Source of the DNA: Paracoccaceae bacterium
GTDB taxonomy: Bacteria; Pseudomonadota; Alphaproteobacteria; Rhodobacterales; Rhodobacteraceae
Direction of reading: 5' to 3'
Assembly (NCBI GenBank): GCA_026982255.1
Contig: JALSHL010000301.1
Coordinates: 1-8,468 of the forward strand
Length of the DNA stretch: 8,468 nucleotides
Positions 1 to 6,084 of the stretch are shown piece by piece. The position numbers and the translations under genes were made by a program. Numbering within the stretch: the stretch's first letter is position 1; each line of letters begins with the position of its first letter. The notes beneath the pieces are model-generated. The model searched no databases. It was not told the DNA's origin and worked only from the letters and a program-made list of their open reading frames with translations.

Positions 1-123
1 CCGCCGAATACCCGCCGTCAGCCGCCGATCCACGAGGAGCCGCAGCAGACCTATGAGGATATTCAGGAGGACGAGCAGGAACGCGTTGAAATTCCAGCGT
101 TTTTGCGGCGCCAGGCGAATTAG
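1..123 (+). CDS. ftsZ: Cell division protein FtsZ, C-terminal end (partial)
   Basis: This frame is open from the first base and ends at TAG 121-123, giving the last 40 residues of a protein that begins upstream of the window. The first part is rich in Pro, Gln, Glu and Asp, like the disordered linker of FtsZ. It ends in EIPAFLRRQAN, the conserved C-terminal peptide of alphaproteobacterial FtsZ. In the family this tail binds membrane tethers and regulators of the tubulin-like division ring (FtsA and others). The GTPase domain is not in view. The next gene, lpxC, also follows ftsZ in many proteobacteria, which supports the call. A strong intrinsic terminator lies just after the stop. Identity rests on the tail peptide and gene order only, but both are distinctive. 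Confidence 0.9.
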   Translation, partial: PPNTRRQPPIHEEPQQTYEDIQEDEQERVEIPAFLRRQAN

Positions 124-145
124 GTCTTGTGTATTTTGATCGCGG

Positions 146-172
146 AAAGGGCGCCTTGGCGGGCGCCTTTTT
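146..172 (+). terminator. Intrinsic terminator after ftsZ
   Basis: AAAGGGCGCC (146-155) pairs with GGCGCCTTTT (162-171) across a 6-nt loop. This makes a 10-bp stem with one G-U pair, and the T-run continues to 172. The hairpin starts 22 nt after the ftsZ stop. It should end the division-cluster transcript and separate it from lpxC. It is the clearest terminator in the window. Confidence 0.85.
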
Positions 173-224
173 CATGTTTTGCGCGATTGTTTTAAAGATA
201 TTTCAATTCGTCACAATGCGTGAG

Positions 225-252
225 TTGCCCCGGCCGGTGATACTGCGCTAAT
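225..252 (+). promoter_or_regulatory. Candidate lpxC promoter
   Basis: TTGCCC at 225-230 could be a -35 box (4 of 6 matches to TTGACA). It sits 16 bp before GCTAAT at 247-252, a -10-like hexamer (4 of 6), which is directly preceded by TGC, the extended -10 pattern TGn. Transcription would start near 259, giving a leader of about 24 nt that contains the ribosome binding site at 272-275. A promoter is expected here because a terminator closes off ftsZ upstream. The exact boxes are inference, although the same TGnGCTAATC string recurs before bamD. Confidence 0.35.
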
Positions 253-271
253 CGGTTGGCAAGAAACTATC

Positions 272-275
272 GAGG
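272..275 (+). promoter_or_regulatory. Ribosome binding site choosing the lpxC start
   Basis: GAGG lies 7 nt before TTG 283. The alternative in-frame TTG at 256 has no purine-rich Shine-Dalgarno upstream. The site therefore favours 283, where the protein begins MQTTLAKEF as LpxC proteins usually do. Confidence 0.65.
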
Positions 276-282
276 CCACGCG

Positions 283-1203
283 TTGCAAACTACTCTTGCC
301 AAAGAATTTTCCCTGATCGGAACCGGATTGCACTCCGGTCGTCCCGTGCGCCTGAAGGCCATGCCTGCACCTGCGGGGCACGGGGTGGTTTTTGTGCGCT
401 CGGATATCATGGATCGGGATAATGTTGTCGTGGCGCGTTTCGATGCGGTCAACGATACGCAGCTTTGCACACGTATCGCCAATGAGGCGGGGGTCGAGGT
501 CTCGACCGTCGAACATCTGATGGCGGCGCTGGCCGGATGCGGCGTGCACAACGTCCGCATCGAGGTGGACGGGCCGGAAGTGCCAATTATGGACGGGAGT
601 TCCGTGCGTTTCGTGCACGAGATCCTGACTGCCGGTGTTATCGGGCTGGAGGCACCGGTGCGGGTGCTGCAGATTTTGCAGCCGGTGAAGGTGGTGGATG
701 GTCTGGCGGTTGCCGAGCTTCTGCCCTCGGATTCCTTCGAAATAGATTTCCGTATTGAATTCGACGATCCTGCAATCGGGACACAGATGCGCCGGTTGGA
801 TATGGAGAACGGCAGCTTCGCCCGCGAATTGAGCGATTGCCGGACGTTCTGCCGGCAGGCGGATGTGGATTACATGCGCCGGATCGGGCTGGCCCGCGGC
901 GGCAATCTGGAAAACGCTGTAGTGGTGGATGCGGGCAGGGTCCTTAACCCCGAAGGGTTCCGCCGTGCCGATGAATGTGTGCGCCACAAGATGCTGGATG
1001 CACTGGGCGATCTGGCGCTGGCCGGTGCGCCGGTATTGGGGCGGTATCGCGGTATCCGTGCGGGGCACCGGATGACCAACCTGCTGCTGCGCAAGCTGTT
1101 CGACACGCCGGAAGCCTTCGAGTTTATCGAGGCGGATGCGGAACTTGCGGCGCGCCTGCCCGGTGCGGGGCTGAGCATTTCGGATCTGGACATGGCGGTT
1201 TGA
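283..1203 (+). CDS. lpxC: UDP-3-O-acyl-N-acetylglucosamine deacetylase LpxC
   Basis: LpxC is the zinc hydrolase of the committed step of lipid A synthesis: it removes acetate from UDP-3-O-acyl-GlcNAc in the cytoplasm. From TTG 283 the protein has 306 residues, close to the E. coli length of 305. Visible landmarks are TGLHSG (14-19), STVEHLMAALAG (74-85), PIMDGSS (101-107) and RHKMLDALGDL (234-244). By family knowledge H78, H235 and D239 bind zinc, E77 is the general base, and H262 in AGHRMTN is the catalytic histidine, so the active site looks complete. The upstream TTG at 256 would add nine residues but lacks a ribosome binding site. The gene stands alone between the ftsZ terminator and a 130-nt gap before bamD. 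Nothing looks broken. Other members of the fold are unlikely given the full motif set. Confidence 0.97.
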   Translation: MQTTLAKEFSLIGTGLHSGRPVRLKAMPAPAGHGVVFVRSDIMDRDNVVVARFDAVNDTQLCTRIANEAGVEVSTVEHLMAALAGCGVHNVRIEVDGPEVPIMDGSSVRFVHEILTAGVIGLEAPVRVLQILQPVKVVDGLAVAELLPSDSFEIDFRIEFDDPAIGTQMRRLDMENGSFARELSDCRTFCRQADVDYMRRIGLARGGNLENAVVVDAGRVLNPEGFRRADECVRHKMLDALGDLALAGAPVLGRYRGIRAGHRMTNLLLRKLFDTPEAFEFIEADAELAARLPGAGLSISDLDMAV

Positions 1204-1265
1204 AGCCGCCCCCGCCTGTGTTGCCCCCGATTGCATGCGAAGAATCCTTTTGCCCGTGAATTTCC

Positions 1266-1274
1266 TGTGCTAAT
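1266..1274 (+). promoter_or_regulatory. Candidate extended -10 element of bamD
   Basis: TGTGCTAAT has the form TGn followed by the hexamer GCTAAT, the same hexamer seen before lpxC. TTGCCC also occurs upstream (1250-1255), but the gap to the hexamer is only 13 bp, too short for a normal -35. If used, transcription would start near 1281, about 53 nt before the bamD ATG. The site overlaps an imperfect hairpin (1264-1285) with a 2-nt bulge. The call rests mainly on the match to the lpxC element. Confidence 0.28.
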
Positions 1275-1323
1275 CAGCTAACAGGGAAGGGTTCTGCCTT
1301 GCCGGAGCGATGTGTAAAATTTC

Positions 1324-1329
1324 GAGGGA
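1324..1329 (+). promoter_or_regulatory. Ribosome binding site choosing the bamD start
   Basis: GAGGGA at 1324-1329 lies 4 nt before ATG 1334 (5 nt from AGGG), and that start gives a standard lipoprotein signal peptide. The alternative ATG at 1310 has GGAG only 3 nt upstream and would add MCKISRDS ahead of the usual short basic n-region. Confidence 0.55.
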
Positions 1330-1333
1330 TAGT

Positions 1334-2095
1334 ATGTCTGGCGCATTCAAGGGTATTCGGGGGCTTTCGTTCGTTCTGGCGGTTTCTGTGGTTGCGGCCT
1401 GCGCTGGCAATACTGCACGACAGGTGACCGAAGGCACGCCGGCATCGAAAATTATGGCCATGGCGCAGGCAGAGGTCGATCGGGGTCGCTACAAAGACGC
1501 AGCGGAACTGTATAGCGAGATTGAACGTCTGCATCCCTATTCGGCCGAAGCGCGCGTGGCATTGCTGGAAGCGGCCAAGGCCTATCGCGAGAAACAGATG
1601 TATCCCGAAAGCCGCGCGGCGGCATTGCGTTACCTCGATTTCTATCCGACGACAGCGGATGCACCCTTTGCCATGTATCTGGTCGGGCTGTCTTATTATG
1701 ACCAGATTATCGATGTGGAGCGTGACCAGCGCAACACGTTCCGCGCCCTGCAGGTGTTTCGCAAGCTGATCGAGACCTATCCGGGTTCCGAATACGCGGC
1801 GCTTGCCGAAGAAAAGTTCGGCATCGCGCTGAACCAGCTGGCCGGCAAGGAAATGAATATCGGGCGCTACTATCTGAAGCGCGGCGATTATGTGGCCGCT
1901 ATCGAGCGGTTCAAGGTGGTGGTCAGCGATTATGGCGACACGCAACAGACTCCCGAGGCGATCTATCGTCTGGTGGAGGCCTATCTTTCGCTTGGTTTGA
2001 CCGGCGAGGCGGCGGCGGCGGCGCGGATGCTGGCCGAACGTTTCCCCGATAGCGACTGGCGCGCCGATGCCGACCGGTTGATGGCACGGGGATAA
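1334..2095 (+). CDS. bamD: Outer membrane protein assembly factor BamD (lipoprotein)
   Basis: BamD is the lipoprotein of the BAM complex that works with BamA to fold beta-barrel proteins into the outer membrane. The 253-residue product (E. coli: 245) starts with a lipoprotein signal: K6 and R9, a hydrophobic stretch at about 11-22, and lipobox VAAC with lipidated Cys23. The mature part is a chain of helical TPR-like repeats from about residue 36, including RGRYKDAAELYSEIERLHP, LGLSYYD-type and RGDYVAAIERFKVVVSDYGD segments. The stretch around 128-154 (DVERDQRN, then FRKLIETYPGSEY) matches a conserved BamD region known from E. coli. A start at 1310 is possible but less likely. The next gene, recN, begins 30 nt after the stop, so the two are probably cotranscribed. 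Older annotations call this family ComL. Confidence 0.94.
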   Translation: MSGAFKGIRGLSFVLAVSVVAACAGNTARQVTEGTPASKIMAMAQAEVDRGRYKDAAELYSEIERLHPYSAEARVALLEAAKAYREKQMYPESRAAALRYLDFYPTTADAPFAMYLVGLSYYDQIIDVERDQRNTFRALQVFRKLIETYPGSEYAALAEEKFGIALNQLAGKEMNIGRYYLKRGDYVAAIERFKVVVSDYGDTQQTPEAIYRLVEAYLSLGLTGEAAAAARMLAERFPDSDWRADADRLMARG

Positions 2096-2110
2096 TCCCG
2101 TTCGGACCGT

Positions 2111-2117
2111 GGAGGGG
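2111..2117 (+). promoter_or_regulatory. Ribosome binding site of recN
   Basis: GGAGGGG lies 8 nt before TTG 2126. This strong Shine-Dalgarno supports the non-ATG start, which gives the usual RecN beginning with a Leu-Ile-rich first strand and the Walker A motif at residue 29. Confidence 0.65.
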
Positions 2118-2125
2118 TCAACGCA

Positions 2126-3772
2126 TTGCTGCAGGCACTCTCGATTCGCGATATTTTACTGATCGAGGCGCTGGACATGGAGTTCAGTGCCGGTCTCAAC
2201 GTGCTGACCGGCGAGACTGGGGCGGGTAAATCCATCCTGCTCGACGCACTCGGCTTTGTGCTGGGCTGGCGCGGCAAGGCGGATATTGTGCGCCAGGGGG
2301 CCGAGCGGGGCGAGGTAACGGCGGAGTTTTCCGTGCCCGCGGGCCATGCCATTCACGACATTCTGGAACAGGCGGGTTTGCCGGCGGGTGACAGCCTGAT
2401 CCTGCGCCGTGTCAACAATCGCGACGGGCGCAAACGGGCGTTTGTCAACGATCGCGCCTGCTCCGGCGAGATTTTGCGCGCACTTTCGGCGCATCTGGTA
2501 GAAATTCACGGGCAGCACGACGACAAGGGTCTGCTGGACGCAAAGGCGCATCGTGCAATGCTGGATGAATATGCCGGTGTAGTCAGCGATTTGGAGGCAA
2601 CGCGTGCGGCATGGCGCGATCTGGCGGCTGCCCGCAAGGCGCAGGAGGCGGCGCGGGCGGAGCTGGAGGAAGCGGCCAAGGATGCGGAATACCTGCGCCA
2701 CGCGCTCGGGGAACTGGACGATCTGTCACCCGAAGCGGGCGAGGATGCCGTGCTGGACAAACAGCGGCGTCTGATGCAGGCGGCGGCGCGGATACGCGAG
2801 GATATCGGCAAGGCGGGGCAGGCGATCTCGCTCGACGGGGCCGAGGGGCTGATGAGCGACGCGATCCGCTGGCTGGAGGATGCGGCCCCGCAGGCGGACG
2901 GACGGCTGGAGGAACCGGTGGAGGCGCTGGGACGGGCCCTCTCGGAACTCGCCGAGGCGCAGGCGGGGGTGGAAAGTGCGCTGGAGGCGTTGAATTTCAA
3001 CCCGCACGAGCTGGAACAGGTGGAGGAACGGCTGTTTGCCATACGCGGTCTGGCGCGCAAACACGCGGTTCTGCCGGATCACCTGCCGGAACTGGCGGAG
3101 GATTTCCGCGCGAGGCTGGAAAAGATCGACACAGGTGCGGATCACATCCGGGCGCTGGAACAGGCGGTAGCCGACGCAGCGGCGCGCTATGACGTGCTGG
3201 CGGCGGATCTGAGCGAAAAACGCCGGACGGCGGGGGCGCGGCTGGATGCGGCGATGGCGCGGGAACTGGCGCCGTTGAAGATGGAGCGCGCGGTTTTCAG
3301 CACAGAGGTGTCGGCGGGTGAGGACGGGCCGGAGGGTCGTGACCGTGTGGCCTTCACTGTGGCGACCAATCCGGGGGCACCGGCGGGGCCGATTGACAAG
3401 ATCGCCTCGGGCGGGGAGCTGTCGCGATTTTTGCTGGCGTTGAAAGTGTGTCTGAGCGCGCGGGCCAGCGACCTGACGATGATTTTTGATGAAATCGACC
3501 GTGGCGTTGGCGGGGCGACGGCCGATGCGGTCGGGCGCAGGCTCTCGGCGTTGGCCGAAAACGGGCAGGTGCTGGTGGTGACGCACTCGCCACAGGTGGC
3601 GGCGCTTGGCGCGCATCACTGGCTGGTGTCGAAATCGGTGGAGGGCGCGGTGACGACAACCGACGTGCAGCCGCTGGATATGGACGCGCGGGTGGACGAG
3701 ATCGCCCGCATGTTGTCGGGCGATATCATCAGCGACGAGGCGCGTTCGGCGGCGAAGGTGCTGCTGGGTTAA
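2126..3772 (+). CDS. recN: DNA repair protein RecN
   Basis: RecN is an SMC-like ATPase that acts early in double-strand break repair by holding DNA ends or sisters together. The 548-residue length is normal for the family. The N-terminal head has Walker A GETGAGKS at 29-36. The middle (about 150-360) is a Glu/Ala/Arg-rich coiled coil. The C-terminal head has the ABC signature SGGELSR at 428-434, Walker B IFDEID at 453-458 with catalytic E456, and the switch histidine H487 in VTHSPQVAA. All ATPase motifs are intact. The TTG start is supported by GGAGGGG upstream. The gene sits 30 nt after bamD on the same strand. Its TAA stop overlaps the stop of the convergent aldo/keto reductase gene within the shared bases TTAA. 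I saw no LexA-type operator just upstream, so an SOS link is not shown here. Confidence 0.97.
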   Translation: MLQALSIRDILLIEALDMEFSAGLNVLTGETGAGKSILLDALGFVLGWRGKADIVRQGAERGEVTAEFSVPAGHAIHDILEQAGLPAGDSLILRRVNNRDGRKRAFVNDRACSGEILRALSAHLVEIHGQHDDKGLLDAKAHRAMLDEYAGVVSDLEATRAAWRDLAAARKAQEAARAELEEAAKDAEYLRHALGELDDLSPEAGEDAVLDKQRRLMQAAARIREDIGKAGQAISLDGAEGLMSDAIRWLEDAAPQADGRLEEPVEALGRALSELAEAQAGVESALEALNFNPHELEQVEERLFAIRGLARKHAVLPDHLPELAEDFRARLEKIDTGADHIRALEQAVADAAARYDVLAADLSEKRRTAGARLDAAMARELAPLKMERAVFSTEVSAGEDGPEGRDRVAFTVATNPGAPAGPIDKIASGGELSRFLLALKVCLSARASDLTMIFDEIDRGVGGATADAVGRRLSALAENGQVLVVTHSPQVAALGAHHWLVSKSVEGAVTTTDVQPLDMDARVDEIARMLSGDIISDEARSAAKVLLG

Positions 3773-4815
3773 ATCGGCATCGGATGCGCACGGTGCGCCT
3801 GTTTTATATCCTCCATAACCTCGTCGCTCAGGGTGATTTCCGGTGTTTTCAGGATGCGTTGCAATTGCTCCGTGCTGGAGGCGCCGAAAATCACCGAGCC
3901 CATGAAGGGCCGCGTCAAACACCAGGCCAGCGACATCTGCACGACGTCCAGCCCGTGCTTTTCCGCAATTCCCAGATAGGCATCGACCGCCGGAAAGGCG
4001 TTTTCCGTCAGCCGCCCGCCAAGGGTGGAGTTACCGGCGCGGCGCGAGCCTTCGGGGGTTTTGTCGCCCTGATACTTGCCCGTCAGGATGCCGGCGGCGA
4101 GGGGGGAGTAGGCTAGCAGGCCGACATCCTCGTTTATGCTCAATTCGGCCAGATCGGTGTCGTAGATGCGGCACAGCAACGAATATTCGTTTTGCAGAGA
4201 CACCATGCGCGGCAGGTTTTCGGTCTCGGCCACTTCCAGATATTTCGCCGCGCCCCATGCGGTTTCGTTGGAATTGCCGAAGGCGCGGATTTTGCCCTCC
4301 TGCATCAGCGCGGCGACGGTTTCGAGATTGGCGACGATCTCGGCCCGTTCGACCGACGGGTCGCGTTTTTCCGGCGTATAATCCCAGTATTTGCGGAAAT
4401 GGTAGGAGCCGCGGTTGGGCCAGTGGAATTGGTAGAGGTCGATATAGTCGGTTTGCAGGCGCTTGAGGCTGCTCTCGACGGCCTCGCGAATGGTGGCGGG
4501 GCTGATGGGCGCGCCGTTGCGTCCGCGCACGTTGCCGTTGCCCGCGCCGGTTACCTTGGTGGCCAGAACGATGTCGTCGCGCCGTCCGGTTTTTGCCAGC
4601 CAGGAGCCGATGATCTCCTCGGTTGCGCCCTGTGTTTCCTTGAGCGGGGGCGAGGGATACATCTCGGCCGTGTCGATAAAATTGATACCGTGGTCCAGCG
4701 CCATGTCGATCTGGGCATGGCCCTCGGCCTCGGTATTCTTGCCGCCCCATGTCATGGAGCCGAGACACAATTCGCTGACGGTCAGATCGCTGCGGCCTAG
4801 TTTTCTGTATTCCAT
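3769..4815 (-). CDS. tas: Aldo/keto reductase, Tas-like
   Basis: This is an NADPH-dependent aldo/keto reductase of 348 residues, a (beta/alpha)8 barrel. The expected catalytic tetrad is present: D48, Y53, K87 and H131, in GINFIDTAEMYP, ATKV and LYQFHWP. Cofactor features include SLQNEYSLL (206-214), LLAYSPLAAGILTGKY (233-248) and GASSTEQL (311-318), the last near the NADP phosphate site. TAEMYP followed by ETQG, and the SLKRLQTDYIDLYQ region, closely resemble E. coli Tas (346 residues). That protein is known as a tyrosine-auxotrophy suppressor, and its physiological substrate is unclear. AGGA on the minus strand lies 7 nt before ATG, inside the upstream CoA-transferase gene, whose end overlaps this start by 19 bp. 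Translation is therefore probably coupled. The family call is firm; the symbol is by similarity only and the substrate is unknown. Confidence 0.92.
   Translation of the reverse strand: MEYRKLGRSDLTVSELCLGSMTWGGKNTEAEGHAQIDMALDHGINFIDTAEMYPSPPLKETQGATEEIIGSWLAKTGRRDDIVLATKVTGAGNGNVRGRNGAPISPATIREAVESSLKRLQTDYIDLYQFHWPNRGSYHFRKYWDYTPEKRDPSVERAEIVANLETVAALMQEGKIRAFGNSNETAWGAAKYLEVAETENLPRMVSLQNEYSLLCRIYDTDLAELSINEDVGLLAYSPLAAGILTGKYQGDKTPEGSRRAGNSTLGGRLTENAFPAVDAYLGIAEKHGLDVVQMSLAWCLTRPFMGSVIFGASSTEQLQRILKTPEITLSDEVMEDIKQAHRAHPMPI
3786..3805 (+). terminator. Weak possible terminator for recN inside the convergent gene
   Basis: GCGCA (3786-3790) pairs with TGCGC (3794-3798) across a 3-nt loop, followed by CTGTTTT. 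It begins 13 nt after the recN stop and lies within the last codons of the opposite-strand reductase. The stem is only 5 bp and the T-run is broken, so this is a tentative end point for the recN transcript. Confidence 0.25.
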
Positions 4816-5930
4816 TTGTTTTTCCTGATGTCTGTGCCGTGCTGGTCGAGCGCGGGCGGGGCTTGGTCCATCGGCATTTCCAGCGCGCCGAAGCGGATCG
4901 GGTTGCGCAGATAGCCGGTGCCGTCGATGTCGGTTTTCATGCCGCGATGGCGGATTTGCGGGTCGTCGAAGGCCTCGGCCACGGTGTTGATCGGTCCGGC
5001 GGGGATGCCGGCGGCCTCCAGTCGGGCAAGGATTTCATCGCGGGGCAGGGCGGCCAGCACCGGCTCCATCAGCGCCAGCAGTTCGGCGCGGTGGTCCAGA
5101 CGGTCCTTGTTGGTCACGAAACGCGGGTCGGTGTGGTAGGTCTGCCCCAGCGCCTCGCACAGTTTGACGAATTGTCCGTCGTTGCCACAGGCGATGACAA
5201 ACGGTGCATCGGCGGCCTGAAACACCTGATAGGGGACGATTGAGGGGTGGCTGTTGCCCATGCGCTGCGGCACCGCGCCGGTCATCAGATAGGTGCTGGC
5301 CTGATTGGCCAGAACCCCGACCTGCGTGTCGAACAACGCCATGTCGATATAGTCGCCCTTGCCGGTGGTCCGGCGGGCCAGCAGCGCCGCCTGAATGGCG
5401 ATGGTGCTGTAAAGGCCGGTGAAAATATCGGCGTAGGCAACGCCTGGTTTGATCGGCGGGCCATCGGGTTCACCGGTGATGTCCATGATTCCGGACATGG
5501 CCTGAATGATGAAATCGTATCCGGCGCGCGGGGCGTAGGGGCCGTGCTGCCCGAATCCGGTGACGGAGCAATAGACAAGCGCGGGGTTGTCGGCCGACAG
5601 CGTGGCGTAGTCGAGGCCGAATTTGGCAAGCCCCCCGACCTTGAAATTCTCGATCACCACATCGGATTCGCGGGCCAGATCGCGCACCAGCGCCAGATCT
5701 TCGGGGTTGCGGAAGTCCAGCGCGATGGAGCGTTTGCCGCGGTTACAGGCATGGAAATAGGCAGCGGTGCCGTCTTCGGTAACCGGCGCCCCCCAGCCGC
5801 GGGTCTCGTCGCCCTGCGGGGATTCCACCTTGATGACTGTTGCGCCGAGATCGGCGAGGGTCTGTCCCGCCCATGGCCCCGCCAGAACGCGCGCCAGTTC
5901 CAGAACCTTGATGCCGTGTAGCGGAGTCAT
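4797..5930 (-). CDS. Class III CoA transferase, CaiB/BaiF family (SUGCT-like)
   Basis: This enzyme family moves CoA between carboxylic acids through an aspartyl-CoA thioester. The product has 377 residues, normal for the short single-domain type. Visible signatures are ELARVLAGPWAGQTLADLGA near residues 11-30, VIKVESPQGDETR (32-44), RGKRSIALDF (64-73) and GYADIF-type AYADIFTGL (165-173). D168 there aligns with the nucleophilic Asp169 of formyl-CoA transferase. SIVPYQVF and ACGNDGQF recall human SUGCT, the succinyl-CoA:glutarate enzyme, so a dicarboxylate substrate is plausible but not proven. ATG 5930 has AAGGA 7 nt upstream; an open frame reaching 5981 has no such support. The gene leads a two-gene unit with the Tas-like reductase. 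No acyl-CoA dehydrogenase, racemase or thiolase lies nearby to fix the pathway. Confidence 0.92.
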   Translation of the reverse strand: MTPLHGIKVLELARVLAGPWAGQTLADLGATVIKVESPQGDETRGWGAPVTEDGTAAYFHACNRGKRSIALDFRNPEDLALVRDLARESDVVIENFKVGGLAKFGLDYATLSADNPALVYCSVTGFGQHGPYAPRAGYDFIIQAMSGIMDITGEPDGPPIKPGVAYADIFTGLYSTIAIQAALLARRTTGKGDYIDMALFDTQVGVLANQASTYLMTGAVPQRMGNSHPSIVPYQVFQAADAPFVIACGNDGQFVKLCEALGQTYHTDPRFVTNKDRLDHRAELLALMEPVLAALPRDEILARLEAAGIPAGPINTVAEAFDDPQIRHRGMKTDIDGTGYLRNPIRFGALEMPMDQAPPALDQHGTDIRKNKWNTEN

Positions 5931-5959
5931 ATGTCCATCCTTCGTGCCCGTGTCGGCCG

Positions 5960-5988
5960 AATACTGCAACCCGGGGAGCAAAGGTCAA
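5960..5988 (-). promoter_or_regulatory. Candidate promoter of the CoA-transferase/reductase unit
   Basis: On the minus strand TTGACC (5983-5988) matches 5 of 6 bases of the -35 consensus. It is followed after 17 bp by AGTATT (5960-5965), a poor -10 with 3 of 6 matches. The implied start near 5953 leaves a leader of about 23 nt carrying the AAGGA ribosome binding site. The -35 is good and the spacing ideal, but the weak -10 keeps this tentative. Confidence 0.33.
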
Positions 5989-6000
5989 GGGCGCAGGGAC

Positions 6001-6014
6001 TAATGTTGGCATTA
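6001..6014. repeat. Short inverted repeat in the divergent intergenic region
   Basis: TAATG (6001-6005) and CATTA (6010-6014) form a perfect 5-bp inverted repeat around TTGG. It lies between the start codons of two divergent genes, and it overlaps a possible -35 (TTGGCA, 6006-6011) for the rightward operon. It could be an operator half-site pair, but a 10-base A/T-rich symmetry can arise by chance. No regulator gene is encoded beside it. Confidence 0.25.
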
Positions 6015-6084
6015 ACGTCACGATATCCGAGAAACCGTCCGTCCCGCCTTGTGCCGGGGAGCATTGCTGCCTACATCTGCGCCT

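Noticed and set aside
211..1236. A 341-codon open frame on the minus strand opposite lpxC
   Set aside because: The plus-strand frame encodes a complete LpxC with all zinc ligands. The opposite frame has no recognisable domain and looks like low-complexity His/Arg/Gln-rich sequence, typical of the antisense of a G+C-rich gene.
1264..1285. Hairpin upstream of bamD as a terminator for lpxC
   Set aside because: CCTGTGCT pairs with AGC and ACAGG only with a 2-nt bulge, and no T-run follows. The site also fits a -10 element, so I did not call a terminator.
2611..3192. A Gly/Ala-rich plus-strand frame inside recN
   Set aside because: It is the frame-shifted reading of the recN coiled coil; the extreme Gly content is an artefact of GGC/GGG-rich codons and not a PE_PGRS-like or collagen-like protein.
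2726..3922. A 398-codon open frame on the minus strand opposite recN
   Set aside because: It overlaps intact recN motifs, runs across the recN stop into the reductase gene, is rich in Arg/His/Gln/Pro and has no family signature. Codon bias of recN explains it.
4192..4800. A plus-strand open frame of about 200 codons opposite the aldo/keto reductase, and a similar one at 5247-5921 opposite the CoA transferase
   Set aside because: Both lie inside minus-strand genes with full catalytic motifs and show no protein family features of their own.
5931..5981. Longer N-terminus for the CoA transferase starting at 5981
   Set aside because: The added 17 residues have no family match. ATG 5930 has AAGGA at 7 nt and gives the standard start ahead of the LELARVLAGPW motif.
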